Assembly: GCA_026182355.1 (NCBI GenBank) | Contig: JAPFBL010000068.1 | Span: 4,646,001-4,710,000 of the forward strand | Reading direction: 5' to 3' | Origin: Hermatobates lingyangjiaoensis | Taxonomy: Eukaryota; Arthropoda; Insecta; Hemiptera; Hermatobatidae | DNA: 64,000 nt | Made by a program: the position numbers and the translations under genes | The notes under the pieces: generated by a model | Database searches by the model: none | Told to the model about the DNA's origin: nothing | What the model saw: the letters and a program-made list of their open reading frames with translations, nothing else | Part shown: positions 36,693-47,440 of the stretch, one piece after another | How the letters are laid out: each line of letters opens with the position of its first letter | Numbering within the stretch: the stretch's first letter is position 1

Positions 36693-36724
36693 TCCCCCAT
36701 GGTAGGGTTACTACCCGTGGGGGA
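36693..36724. repeat. Imperfect hairpin next to the satellite
   Basis: TCCCCCATGGTAG and CTACCCGTGGGGGA are near-complementary arms around GGTTA, immediately left of the CACCCA tract. Confidence 0.7.
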
Positions 36725-36735
36725 AAAACATCTCA

Positions 36736-36775
36736 CACCACCCACACCCACACCCACACCCACACCCACATCACA

Positions 36776-36829
<54 letters not shown>

Positions 36830-37400
36830 CCACACCCACACCCACACCCACACCCACACCCACACCCACACACACACACTCACTGACTCACTGACTCACT
36901 CACTCACTCACTCACTCACTCACTCACTCACTCACTCACTCACTCACTCACTCACTCACTCACACTCAAACTCTCGCTCACATTTTCACTCATACACACA
37001 CACACTCTCACTCACACTCACACTCTCACACATACTCTCACTCTCACTCACATGCATATACACAATCCCTCTCACACTCACACACACTCATACTCCACTC
37101 TACTCACACTCACACTCCACTCCACTTACACTCTCACTCATACACACACTCACACTCTCACTTACAAACACTCACACTCACACACACTCTCACTCTCACT
37201 CACATTCACAATCTCTCTTACATTCACACACATACACTGACGCTCTCACTCATACACACACTCACACACACTCTCACTCTCACTCACATTGACATACACA
37301 CTCACACACACTCAAACACACTCACTCACACTCTCTCACACCCACACACTCACTCTCACTCTCATTCAGACTCTTACTCACACTCACATCCACACACATC
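36736..37400. repeat. Complex CACCCA / CA / CACT satellite
   Basis: Ordered blocks: (CACACC)n at about 36739-36770, (CA)n at about 36777-36823, (CACACC)n again to about 36868, a pure (ACTC)n tetranucleotide block at about 36877-36963, then some 440 bp of degenerate CTCACA/CACTCT sequence. All C and A fall on one strand apart from T. The 212-codon Thr/His/Ser/Leu frame on plus and the Val/Cys/Trp frame on minus are artefacts of the repeat. Confidence 0.97.
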
Positions 37401-39189
37401 AATGAAAAAACTTCATAAAAAGACTTCTGGAACCTCAAAACATATAATTCCGTCAAAATCGCGAGATCGAATTTTTTCGCAATCACTATGCTTTACTTAT
37501 AGTAAAGTAAATATACATATATAGTGTGAATTTTTTTATACCAGGGGAATAAAGAAAAGAAGGAAGGTTTATACAAATCATAAACAATGGATTCGAATCA
37601 AGTAGAGTCGTATAAGGAAGACAAAACGTCTTGTTCCTCTTCTAAGAATCATTATTGATAACCCTCGAGGTGGTCAGAAGCTCAGCTCCGGTTACAATCA
37701 TGCTAACGGCTGACCCACAACTCTTTCATGCATTCTGAGCACCACATAACTATTCTACCCTTAAAGAAACCACTTGTCTATACATTTTTCACAAAAAAAA
37801 TATATAATTTATTTGATTAATCAAGTGAATAGTTAAATATTTAATTATTGGAACAAAAGGTGATTTAAAGAAATTTACGTTTTAAAATTGAATCCAACCA
37901 CTCGCTAAAAAATCATCGTTAACACTAAACGTGGTTATTAAGAGCCTCCAACTTGGTTGGCACAGGAGTGTATTTGATTTTAATAACTATAAATATGTGC
38001 TCTTAGAAGTAGGTAATGATAGTGGGCATTTAGACGAAAGGAATGCCAGTCATGATTTGTAGGCATTAAAGGTCATTTAGATGAGGAGTGTTTAAAATGA
38101 AGGTTTCGACTAAGGCACTTATTCAAAACACAGGCCTCCAGAGACTGCTGAGTAGAGTCATTTGGCTTCAGACATTAATCTAAAGAGCCGCATCACCCAG
38201 TCACGTACTTAAAACATGTATTCCATACCCTGTCAATGTTTTGTAAAACTCAGTGCATACATAATATATATATTCATATCACAGGTATAAAAAAAGTAAA
38301 TCGCAGAGCATAGAAAAATCGGAACAAAACTGATGTTTGATGTGTCAAATGAAGAGCATAACACATAGGAGGAATTGACGCAACTCATGTATTTCGACAC
38401 TTGTGGCCATAGTGGGAAAAGTGGCCCCCTAACATATAAACATCTACTCTCCGGTTACTTCTAACCTTTTATCATGTACCCTGACATTACAAGCAAACAA
38501 TCATAGATTTTTCTAGCCATCTAGAAAATAATAGTTCAATAATTTTCTGGTTCAAAATTTCATCCTCCAATAAGGTTAACTAATTCCTGAATTAATTACA
38601 TTAGTAATATTTTATGTTTGTAGTAAATATCGTTTAATTATTGACTAGATGATATCATCGATTACTTCTACTTCCTTTGCGTTGTAGTCATAATAAAAAC
38701 AAAATGTTGGTATTGAAAGTTTATTTCATATAGGAATCGGAGTGGTTCATGATAAACTATGAAATCTATTTTATTTCATTTTAAATTATAAAGAGTAGAG
38801 AATGTTATTATTACAAAAGAGAAAGGGAAAAGATAAGAAGGTGACCAAATAATTTGAGTTGACATCCTCATCCTGTTGGCTGATTTATCTTTTATACTTT
38901 TCATATTTTGCTGGTGATAAATATAGGCTGATCCCTGTATATAAGATGATATATATCATGACACTGTTATCATCAGGAGTGATAGAAATACAGACCTCAT
39001 AGAAGGATCGAAAAAGACCCAGCCCGTGCCTATATCAATCAGCTTATAAACATATAGATAATCTTTTCAGAACATAAAAGAAAGTATGTACTAACAGTTG
39101 AATAAAATCACTACATATTATAGCAAAACAATATCTCTTAAATTGTTTTAAACATCTGAGGTTTTCTCCAGTATAGTTTCTAACAGTTT
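37401..39189. other. Non-coding DNA with two possible hammerhead-like fragments
   Basis: No gene. Minus-strand tails of the repeat type occur at about 38420-38385 (GTGTCGAAATACATGAG) and at about 38978-38950 (CTGATGATAACAGTGTCATG, with GAAA lost). Confidence 0.4.
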
Positions 39190-39410
39190 CATAATAGTTT
39201 TAAACTTTCGACGCTATAGAGATAATAGGTTAAAAGAAAAACATGTCTAAAATCATATTTTTCCCATAAACCATAGGGTCCCATTTTCGGTAGGTAGGAG
39301 TTTCAGTAGCTGTTGGAAAATATGAACTTCAATATGAAAATAAGATCCATCAAAAGGTGTGATCTGTAGTGTTCACAGACTTTTGGATATACACCCACCC
39401 ATCCACTATA
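39190..39410 (+). repeat. Repeat Y, copy 3 (partial)
   Basis: Shares with the other copies CCATAGGGTCCCATTTT, GATCCATCAAAAG (39349), CAGACTTTTGGATA (39376) and the CACCCACCCATCC end (39392). It is more diverged than copies 1 and 2. Confidence 0.6.
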
Positions 39411-39829
39411 TTACTTATAGTGAAGTAATATAATCAGAAGTTTTGAAATTTGTCATCATTTTAAATTCGACTTGTTCACCCTTTTTTTACTAACTTATAG
39501 TATAGGAAAAATATTTATCCACATGAAACTGTCAAACTACAAGACAATATAATCAAAGACAATGGATATTTCAACGGTCATAACGAACACTCAGAGAATC
39601 TTTACGAAACAACACCACAATGATAGGAAACAAGAACTGAGAGGCCTTTCAAACAGAAAAGAGAAAAACAAAGGAGGGAAACAAAAACAATAGGTATTGT
39701 TATAATAAAATTAATTTAAGGCTGGATTGATGGTAGTATATACTTGAAGGTTCTTCTTCTTTATGCAGAGGTGTGACTGCTGACCACAGTCAACATTAAT
39801 AGGGTTCGCAGAAAGACAAGTGGCGTGTT

Positions 39830-40110
39830 TAAGAAATGCCTATGGAGGGTGGTTTGCGGGCGGCCGATGACCCCTCCATGCAAACAGATGGCCAAGGACT
39901 GCCTCTATCGATCTGCCCACTCTCTCTGCCCCCTGCCTCGCACTCCCTCCACCATACATATTTATCATTCGACAGAGGGCTAACTTGAAGGAGCGTCACG
40001 CAAATTTTATTACTTCCTTCCTTGAGGGTACGTCAGTGACGCCCTACCAACAGACTGACGGAAGAGTAAACAACCGACGAAGGCACTGCTCCTGTCATAC
40101 TGAACAAATA
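39830..40110. promoter_or_regulatory. Second GC-rich, possibly regulatory patch
   Basis: GC-rich relative to its surroundings, with GCGGGCGGCC at about 39857, GCGTCACGC at about 39994, and TACGTCA (CRE half site, 40029-40035) beside GTGACGCC (40037). No TATA box, start codon context or exon is evident. It might be a promoter, or simply a GC-rich old repeat. Confidence 0.2.
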
Positions 40111-41419
40111 AGCTATCTATAACCCACTTTTTAATCTTACATTTCGCCATGCTTCAACACCTACAATTAAGAAAGATTATTCCGGTTCCCTAAAATAGCT
40201 GTCATAAATACTTCCTGCTAGATGTCAATTTGCTGCTCATTCGCCACCATCACGCTATGTTTGGATAGTCGTGTTTGACTGTCTTCAGGTAATCTAGCTG
40301 CTTCAAGTTACAATTGGAATGTCCAGGATCACCAGCATTTCCACCGAATGGCTCTCACCAAACTCTCCACATACGCTGTTTTATAATAAAATCGCATGTG
40401 TAACACGTAGTATTCATCTTCCGATTGTAGAAATTACAAAGCGCTTAGAAGTAAATAAGTGAAATAGACAAAAGTGATACATGGAGTAAGTGAGTCACTG
40501 TAACCTGAAGAACAACGCTAGGCGTTTGCAAAGCATTGTTTCTAAAGCATATACCCGTTTATTTTTCCACTATTAGTCAATATCGAGATAATTATTGGCT
40601 AAATTATGAAGATTAGTTTTCTAATATAACACATGCATCACTCAAGAACCATACTCATACTTTATAACGATAAAATACGAAAACTGAGTAAAATATGATA
40701 ACTGAGCTTGTATTTTAATGGGCATAAATATTTTTATCATTTCTATAAAACTTGTTTTGAAATTTTTAACAAGGACCAGCCGTCGATTGATGTTTGATGT
40801 TTTGAATTGAAAACATCAAAATATAATTTACTGGTGATAGACGCTATGTTATTAGGGTTAAGTTGAGAATAAAGGAGTGCACTCTGAATTCTTACTCATC
40901 TCTGGTTCTTAACCCGTACACGGTCCATTAACTGGAAATCGTTGAGCCGAGCTTGGTGACCCTTATCTTAACTAAGCTATGGTTTTTATAGACCCTGCAT
41001 GCGGGCTTACTGTTTAAACTTGAAGAACATTTCCCTTTCCATGCTTCACAGCAAATCCTTCATGTTAAGGAAGCTTAAAGTACTCATATAGTTCACTATA
41101 GGAGGATCAAGTAATATTTGATTTGAAATATCAAATAACCATTGATATATATAATCTTAAGACTCACGAATTACCGATGAATGATAAACCATAAATCAAA
41201 ATTAGCAAAAATGACAATGCCTCATAAATAATAACATTTTTTTTCATATTAAGGGATACCAATTTTGATACAAACTTCTGTCATGGTTACATTCATACAC
41301 ATGCCTTTCAGTATCTTTATAATCTGATCATATGTTTAGTCTTTTATCAACAGAATAACAAACTGAGATTTCTAGTAACGTCAGTTCCTTGAAGACATAT
41401 ATTGCATAGGGAATCATAA
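40111..41419. other. Non-coding DNA, no gene seen
   Basis: Nothing recognisable. Confidence 0.5.
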
Positions 41420-41770
41420 AATACTTTAATGACACAAAAATTCAGGGTGGGGCAAAAATCTAACATTTTTAAACGTGAATACTTTCATACATTAAATTCA
41501 GGAAAAACTCACAAAAGTAAGAAGTTTTTCTTACAAAATGAGACAAAATATAATAAATATTCTCAGTTTTTTCAAAAACCTGACAATTTTTTCAAGTATT
41601 GCATCTGTCACTTCAATAATAATGCCAAATTTCTTGAGTCTAGAAATAGTAGTATAGGAGAAAAAATATGTTGTCTAAAACAGATTTTAGACAAAAAAGT
41701 GACTTTTACATCATGCAATATTACTATAAAACAACAGGGCACATCTACACATCACCCACACACACTCATA
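41420..41770 (+). repeat. Repeat Y, copy 4 (partial)
   Basis: AATAATGCCAAATTTC (41617), TAGTATAGGAGAAA (41651), CATCATGCAATATTACT (41709), and GGGCACATCTACACATCACCC (41739) line up in order with copy 2 at 35988-36210. The 127-codon open frame at 41429-41812 lies in this repeat and is not a gene candidate. Confidence 0.65.
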
Positions 41771-41843
41771 TATATATCTCGGATGTCGAAATATCGAAGT
41801 GAGTTTCTGTAGTGACTTTCTCTGTTTCTTTCCTCTTTGCTAG
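41771..41843 (+). repeat. Truncated tail of the hammerhead-like repeat
   Basis: GTCGAAATATCGAAGTGAGT (41786 onward) is the same GAAA-to-tail segment seen after the cores near 17.4 and 27.9 kb; the upstream half is replaced by (TA)n. Confidence 0.5.
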
Positions 41844-41962
41844 TATATATATATATATATAATATATATAATCAATCAATGATCAAACCACAATAAGAAA
41901 TGGGAAAACAAGACTAAGATCATTGATCATTGATTGTTGTTTCACGTGTTTATGTGAAAATC

Positions 41963-42009
<47 letters not shown>

Positions 42010-42100
42010 ATGATCAAACCACAATAAGAAATTGGAAAACAAGACTAAGATCTTTCAACAGTAACAAGCGGTAACTGAAGTTGGGTTTTTTAGGTTGAAC
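41844..42100. repeat. Nested (TA)n tracts and rearranged copies of the GATCTTAGTCTTG repeat
   Basis: (TA)n at 41844-41870; a minus-oriented fragment (41871-41921) joined head-on at GATC to a plus-oriented fragment (41922-41966, with TTTCACGTGTTTATGTGAAA); (TA)n at 41967-42008; then a further minus-oriented copy at 42007-42100 with a decayed motif. The full-length plus version is at 63215-63365. Confidence 0.75.
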
Positions 42101-42385
42101 CGAAAATTAGAGACTGTAACAGTGTGTTTTTAATTTCTCTATGTTTCTTTATGTACATTTAACTATATAATTAATTAATTATTTTATATAATATTCAAAA
42201 AAGGAGTTCAGGAACCTCAAAACATGTGTTTGCGTTAAATCTGGAGACAGAATTTTGCTATGATCATTGTAATTTTCTTCTAGTAAAGTTGTTTGTTGTT
42301 TGCTTTCCAACGTCCACACTTATAAGGTTTTCACCTTTTTAGTACTGTCCTGGGGTCGGAAATTGTGGCTCATTTATTATTTTGC
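42101..42385. other. Non-coding DNA, no gene seen
   Basis: No supported feature; the plus-strand open frame starting at 42300 runs into the reverse of a SINE. Confidence 0.5.
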
Positions 42386-42657
42386 ACCCATTTTACTAAT
42401 GAGCGAGCCATATTACCTGTTTATTCTACATTGGGAGTCTTACATTTTGCCTAATTCAAATGTATTTAGAGTAAGGGATCATAAACGAGTACCTGAAGTC
42501 GTACAGGCTCGGAACCGACGGCTTAACATCCTCTCCGAGGGACGACGTGCTCAGATTTATTCACCTCCCAGTTGAATAATCGAGGGCTAGATGGGTATCG
42601 AACTCCAGATCCACCAATTCATAGGCGAGTACGTTACCACTGAGTTAACCTGGCTCC
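42386..42657 (-). repeat. tRNA-derived SINE, copy 2
   Basis: Minus strand. The head AGCCAGGTTAACTCAGTGG (box A region) starts at about 42654 and box B AGTTCGATACCC is at about 42605-42594. The same body follows: CCTCGATTATTCA, GAATAAATCTGAGCACG, CCCTCGGAGAGGATGTT, TAAATACATTTGAATTAGGC and GACTCCCAATGTAGAATA at about 42455-42438. This copy best preserves the head-to-tail order. Confidence 0.88.
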
Positions 42658-43403
42658 CACTTATTGTAAAGCACTGCGTGAATTATAATTGGTAATATTT
42701 TTTTGGTCCCCCCAGCAAATTAATTACAAGTTTACCTGCATACGACAAAACAACATTGGTTATGTTATAAACTTAAATGACTGCATTTATCGTGGAGAAT
42801 ATTCATACAACTAAAGTGTAGATTTAGGAACAGTTTGAAGCTATATACTTCTAAAATAATTTATAGATTCTTACAAAAAAAAAACGGAAAATCATAAGGC
42901 CACCATATTTAAAATATTTTAAGCTAAGCTTAATTATATTTATTAAATATGTAGATTTCTAGTTTTAATTCTTAACTGCATTAATACTTACAAATAAATG
43001 CAGTATCTGTGTTTATGATATAACAATTCTACACCCCTGCCAACCAACCTTGGCACATGAGGTACTAAATGAAAGTTCATAAGCAGGAAAAAGTTTATAT
43101 TTCTTTATTATTACCCTTATATACCTATACATATATTGAATAAATAACTTTTGCAGCATTTAACAGTTCCTTTAAGCGATAATGCCGCTCCTTAAGAATA
43201 CTTACTCCTACGAGTATATAATGGTTGGCTCCCACCAGCTGATCCCAAAGATGAACTCGAGAGACTCAGAACCAAGTAATAATACAAATTTTAACATCTT
43301 TTGTTTTATTAATCAAACATTTTATATTATTACTTTTCGTGAAGGTATTATTTGTAATTATATATTAAAAATTATCATCAAAATAATACCTTTTTTTTAA
43401 TTG
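42658..43403. other. Non-coding DNA, no gene seen
   Basis: No recognisable gene; the plus-strand frame at 43182-43400 has no known domain. Confidence 0.5.
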
Positions 43404-43518
43404 AATAAAGAAAGTTTATTAAAGGTGTAACTAAACAACTGTTTATAATAATGTTAGCTTTAATAAAGAAAGTTTATTAAAGATGTAACTAAACATCTGT
43501 TTATAATCAAGTTAGCTG
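43404..43518 (+). repeat. Two-copy tandem repeat, 58-bp unit
   Basis: AATAAAGAAAGTTTATTAAA begins at 43404 and again at 43462; the units continue through GTAACTAAACA and CTGTTTATAAT to GTTAGCT with few mismatches. Confidence 0.9.
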
Positions 43519-43818
43519 TCTGTTTGGACTGACATTCAGATAAACAATTATTATTTAGAAAAATAAATATTTTCTTAAAACTGCATAAAAACCAATTGTT
43601 TTGATTATTTTTGTGTTTTCATTATCACTTTCATTCCTGGCATTAACTCGTATAATCGGAAATACTCTGAGTCTATCGATATCAAGAATCCAGAAATATA
43701 TACATAGTATTCGCAACATTATTTCATTTATGATTTAAATCACTCAAGTCAATCACAAAAAATATGAAATCGACCAATTTTTTAAGAAAGACTGATGCCA
43801 ATTAACTAATATTTGAAT

Positions 43819-43836
43819 TTATATATATATATATAT
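43819..43836. repeat. (TA)n microsatellite
   Basis: Short TA tract directly left of the hammerhead-like repeat fragment at 43.84-43.97 kb. Confidence 0.9.
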
Positions 43837-43839
43837 TGT

Positions 43840-43975
43840 CAGCTCAAAAACGAAGAAAAGCAACACACAGAGAAAGAGACACACTTACAAACTCAAATTT
43901 TCGGATGATCCGTCTTCAGGAGAAAATAGAAAGGACAACCAAGCACGCCGGAAACACAACGGCAGGAAACCACAT
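43840..43975 (-). repeat. Repeat fragment with hammerhead-like core
   Basis: On the minus strand 43919-43899 reads CTGAAGA, spacer C, perfect arms GGA/TCC around TCA, then GAAA, followed by ATTTGAGTTTGTAAGTGTGT. The arm sequence differs from all other copies while pairing is kept. (TA)n tracts flank both sides. Confidence 0.6.
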
Positions 43976-43976
43976 T

Positions 43977-44017
<41 letters not shown>
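43977..44017. repeat. (TA)n(TG)n compound microsatellite
   Basis: (TA)n to 43993 then (TG)n to 44017. Confidence 0.95.
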
Positions 44018-44142
44018 AACAAAAACTGTGGTGTCAGTGATGACTCCACCTCAAAATGCCTCAATGAGTACATCTCTCCCGATTCAGTCAGAAGAGAGTG
44101 TAAACTCAGAAACTGTGAATTTATTTTAATGCAACAGGTCAG

Positions 44143-44400
44143 GGGCCAGCTTAGCTCAGTGGTTAAGGCGCTCACCACTGAACTGTTGGGTCCGTGGTTC
44201 GATACCCACCCTGGTCCTCGATTTATTCACTTAGGAAGTGAATAAATCTGAGTGTTTTGTCCCTCGGAGAGGATGTTATACGGTTGGTCCCGAGCGTCTA
44301 CTCGAGAGACGAGTACTCTACTCGAAATACATTTGAGTTAGGCAAAATTTAGACTCCTAATTTAGAATCACCGAGCAAACAAAAAGACCGTAAGGACTGA
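44143..44400 (+). repeat. tRNA-derived SINE, copy 3 (best tRNA-like head)
   Basis: Canonical box A TTAGCTCAGTGGTTAAG (44151-44167) and box B GGTTCGATACC (44196-44206). GGGCCAG at 44143-44149 pairs with CTGGTCC at 44211-44217, giving a 75-base tRNA-like domain. The anticodon stem does not pair well, so this is not a working tRNA gene. The body follows with CCTCGATTTATTCAC, GAATAAATCTGAGTG, CCCTCGGAGAGGATGTTATA, GGTCCCGAGCG, AAATACATTTGAGTTAGGC and GACTCCTAATTTAGAAT. Between the last two body blocks is an ACTCGAGAGACGAGTACTCT palindrome-like insertion. Confidence 0.88.
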
Positions 44401-45079
44401 CGTTTTTAACGACTAGGAGGTCGGTTTATAAATAAAGAAAATAATAAAAAAATGGAACAGGTTTAAAAGCATCTTGTTGGGTAATTATTACGCTACGGAT
44501 CTAAAAGTTTTCTATTATATTTCATATTCGACCATGTTTATTTTAATGAATCAATTACCAACTACTAACTCTATACCGACTAATTCCATTACTTTATCAG
44601 TTAATTTGAAATATACTACCAGATACGCTTCGGTCAAAAATTGGTCATTAACAGGATATTTACAATTTCATATGCCTGCATCAATCACTAAATAAGGGGT
44701 GAGTTTACATATTTAGTAATGCACAAAAGTCAAAGTTATATTTACAAATTAATTTATAAATAGTATACATATTTTAATATATGCCTTTGACGTAATCTCA
44801 TGTGTGGCATTCACCAGATTCATTCAATTTGTGACTCTGATTAGGAGAGTTAGAGGTCAAAAAATTCTCGTCCAATGTTATATTACATTAAGTGCTTTGT
44901 TGTATATTGAAATAGAGACTTCATAGAATTTTATAAACGGATTAAATTTGGGTGGAAAACGTATCAGTACAAAAGCCACATTTTAACATTTATAATTTAA
45001 AAGGGTCATAAATGTGTATTAAAAGTATTAATATTTAAAACAAGCAATAAGGTATAAAACTGACGAATGTTTCAAACCA
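44401..45079. other. Non-coding DNA, no gene seen
   Basis: No supported gene. Confidence 0.5.
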
Positions 45080-45665
45080 GTATGATCTTCAGGATAAGTC
45101 TATGTCTAGTCCTCTCCCTCTCGATACCTCTTTTCTATCCCTTTCTCTCCCCAACGGCCTCACTCTCACACCCTGTATGTTACGCTCTAACTTTCACCTT
45201 CACTCTTACTCTCACTCTTCACCTGCATCTCTCTCAGTTCCTCCATTAACCTTTTCATAAAACTCCTCCCTTCATTTCCTTCTTTTTTCTTACTCTCTCT
45301 TTCACTATTTTTCCTCACATTTCATATCCCTCTCTCTCACGCACACACACGTGTATATCACACTGCACCCTTTCCAGCTTGTCCCTCTCACTCTCTTCAT
45401 ACATTACCCTCGCTCACTTCGGACAATTAATTCCCTTTATCTACCCCCTCCTCTATCACTCACTCTCTGTAAACCTTCTCAGTTACCCCAATCGCCACTC
45501 CCCCCCCCCCCTTCCTCTCTTCTACCCTTTCCTTCCCTATCCACCCCTATCGCTCAACCCCTACAAATATCTTCTTTTTTCATCAAATACCTTCCCCTGT
45601 GACCTCCACCACTCTTCATAATTCAACTCCCCTCACACTTTTACTCAGTATACTTCGTGCTCTTA
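45080..45665. repeat. Pyrimidine-rich (CT-rich) tract
   Basis: Nearly 600 bp with strong C+T bias on the plus strand, including CTCTCC, CTCACTCT and a C run near 45500. The Ser/Leu/Pro-rich frames at 45067-45249, 45351-45602 and 45379-45621 all arise from this composition. Confidence 0.85.
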
Positions 45666-47215
45666 CAATCTTCCTCAACTTCTATCAATGTATTATACTT
45701 CCTCTTTGAAATATAGGCGAGTACGTTATAATATATTGAGGGAATTATTTCCCTTCTCTCACTCTTCTTATTGCACACTCTCCATTATAGGAGACTACAC
45801 ATAATATATTGAGAAAGTGCTCAACAAGCAACTGATTCCCTGTTGATGTCTGCAATGGCTATCTTAACAGTCATACATCTAGGCCATTAATTACTAAATA
45901 CATAATCTTCAATATAGCGCTTTACAAAAAACATTGAAAGCTTGAAGGAAATGAATGACTTAAAATAATAATTTAAAAAAGTATTGAGTTAACAATATCA
46001 ATGAAAATGGTACACTTTCAGAATCCTTTCTGAACATAGGAGTGAACTCGACCAAAGGTCATCCTCCTCTCTTTTTTATTATAGTTAGACAGAAAATAAT
46101 TTTTTCTCTGTAAAATTCCAGTATATGAAGAAGTTATAAAAGGACTGTTTATCTCTTTCGCTTTTCCAACAAAACACTGAAGTGAAAACACTATAATCAG
46201 GTGAGATAAAATATCTGAGATCCTTCTATTATACGAGTAATTTTTATTTTCAAATTGACACATATCTGGTTCATAGATTACATAATTAGATCTTGGTGGT
46301 CCACCTCTAAATTGAACTCATATGTATTTTTGTTACAGCAGAGATGGTATGAGCTCTGTGGTGTGTTTCCATCTTGAATAATAAAAAAAAAGTCTAGATC
46401 AAAATAAGTTTTACGAAATTAAAGCGTTTTCAACACGTAGGTTGTCGTAGTAGTGGGCACGTAGTGTTGGAAACTCTTATTTTCATAAAACCTCTTTTAT
46501 ACCGGGACTCTTTCTTTCATTATGTAATAAAAGAATATTTCCACTACAGTTAAAAGGAGCCACGTACAAGCAACCATACCACGTTGATGCATTTATATTT
46601 TTCTCCGTATATTCAAAGTCATAAAAATTTTAAAACATGAAATAACTACAAAGCCAATAATAATGCACTTTTGAAGAACCATACGTTGAAACGTCACTAT
46701 TTTTTTGATAAATATTACAAAGACCTGGTCTTCTTTATTCTGTGATGTCAGCTACACATCAGCAGAAATTGTTATATTTTGGTGACGACTTGCCCGTAGT
46801 ACATGGTTAAGAGGCTCAAGTATTTTATTAACGAAGGAGATATAGAGAGTGTGGCAGATAGCTGTGGCCACCACTGTTTCATCAGAGTTCTGCTTCTCTT
46901 CTGACGTCGATAACCACAGATTCCAAAGCTGCAGTTTCAATCAAATAATTTTAACTCACCCTTACTTTAGTTGATCACAAGGTCCTTACTTAGTTATTCC
47001 AGTTATTAACATTTCATTAAAACTTATTTCATATCACAGCAGCAAATTTAGATTATTTAAATCTAGATCTAAATTATTTCGATCCATTTAGATAATAAAA
47101 CAGCTATCTAGATTTCAGATTATTTTCTGAATTATTTTAGACCTCCCGTTAGATATTTCTAGATCATAATGTAAAATGTATCATTATACTGAATACAATC
47201 AATTGTATATCAGAA
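45666..47215. other. Non-coding DNA, no gene seen
   Basis: No gene recognised. At 47040-47110 TCTAGAT/TTTAGAT words recur, a weak local repetition. Confidence 0.5.
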
Positions 47216-47440
47216 TCAATGCCGTTCCGTATAGGGACGTCATTCCTCGGAAGGGGCCTGAACGATGTCAGTTACTCGTTAAAGATCCATACTATAAATA
47301 TATTTTAAGTACAATTTACATAAGCAGTTATGAGAAATGTAGGACTCCCTAAATGTTCATAGTGTGGTATCACAAAGAGCCAATGTTGGACCAACACATA
47401 TTCTCTCGTAGGACTGCCACTCCAACCTAACCTAACGCAA
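47216..47440 (+). repeat. tRNA-derived SINE, copy 5 (headless)
   Basis: The body only: CATTCCTCGGAAGGGGCC, TTACTCGTTAAAGATCC, GTAGGACTCCCTAAATG, and GTATCACAAAGAGCCAATG, as in copy 1. The tRNA-like head is missing, as expected of a 5'-truncated retroposed copy. It ends near CCAACCTAACCTAAC. Confidence 0.75.

Noticed and set aside
36654..37292. 212-codon open frame on the plus strand and 101-codon frame on the minus strand
   Set aside because: Both are translations of CACCCA/CA/CACT simple repeats (Thr-His-Pro-Ser-Leu and Val-Cys-Trp runs) with no unique sequence beyond the edges.
41429..41812. 127-codon open frame, the longest outside simple repeats
   Set aside because: Its DNA aligns with repeat Y (35988-36210) and runs on into another repeat tail; composition is Lys/Asn/Phe-rich, as expected of AT-rich DNA.
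44143..44217. A functional tRNA gene
   Set aside because: Boxes A and B and the acceptor stem look right, but the anticodon stem does not pair and the sequence continues into a repeated SINE body found at four other sites.
47405..47425. CCTAACCTAAC as an arthropod-type telomere repeat
   Set aside because: Only two units, located in the tail region of a SINE copy.
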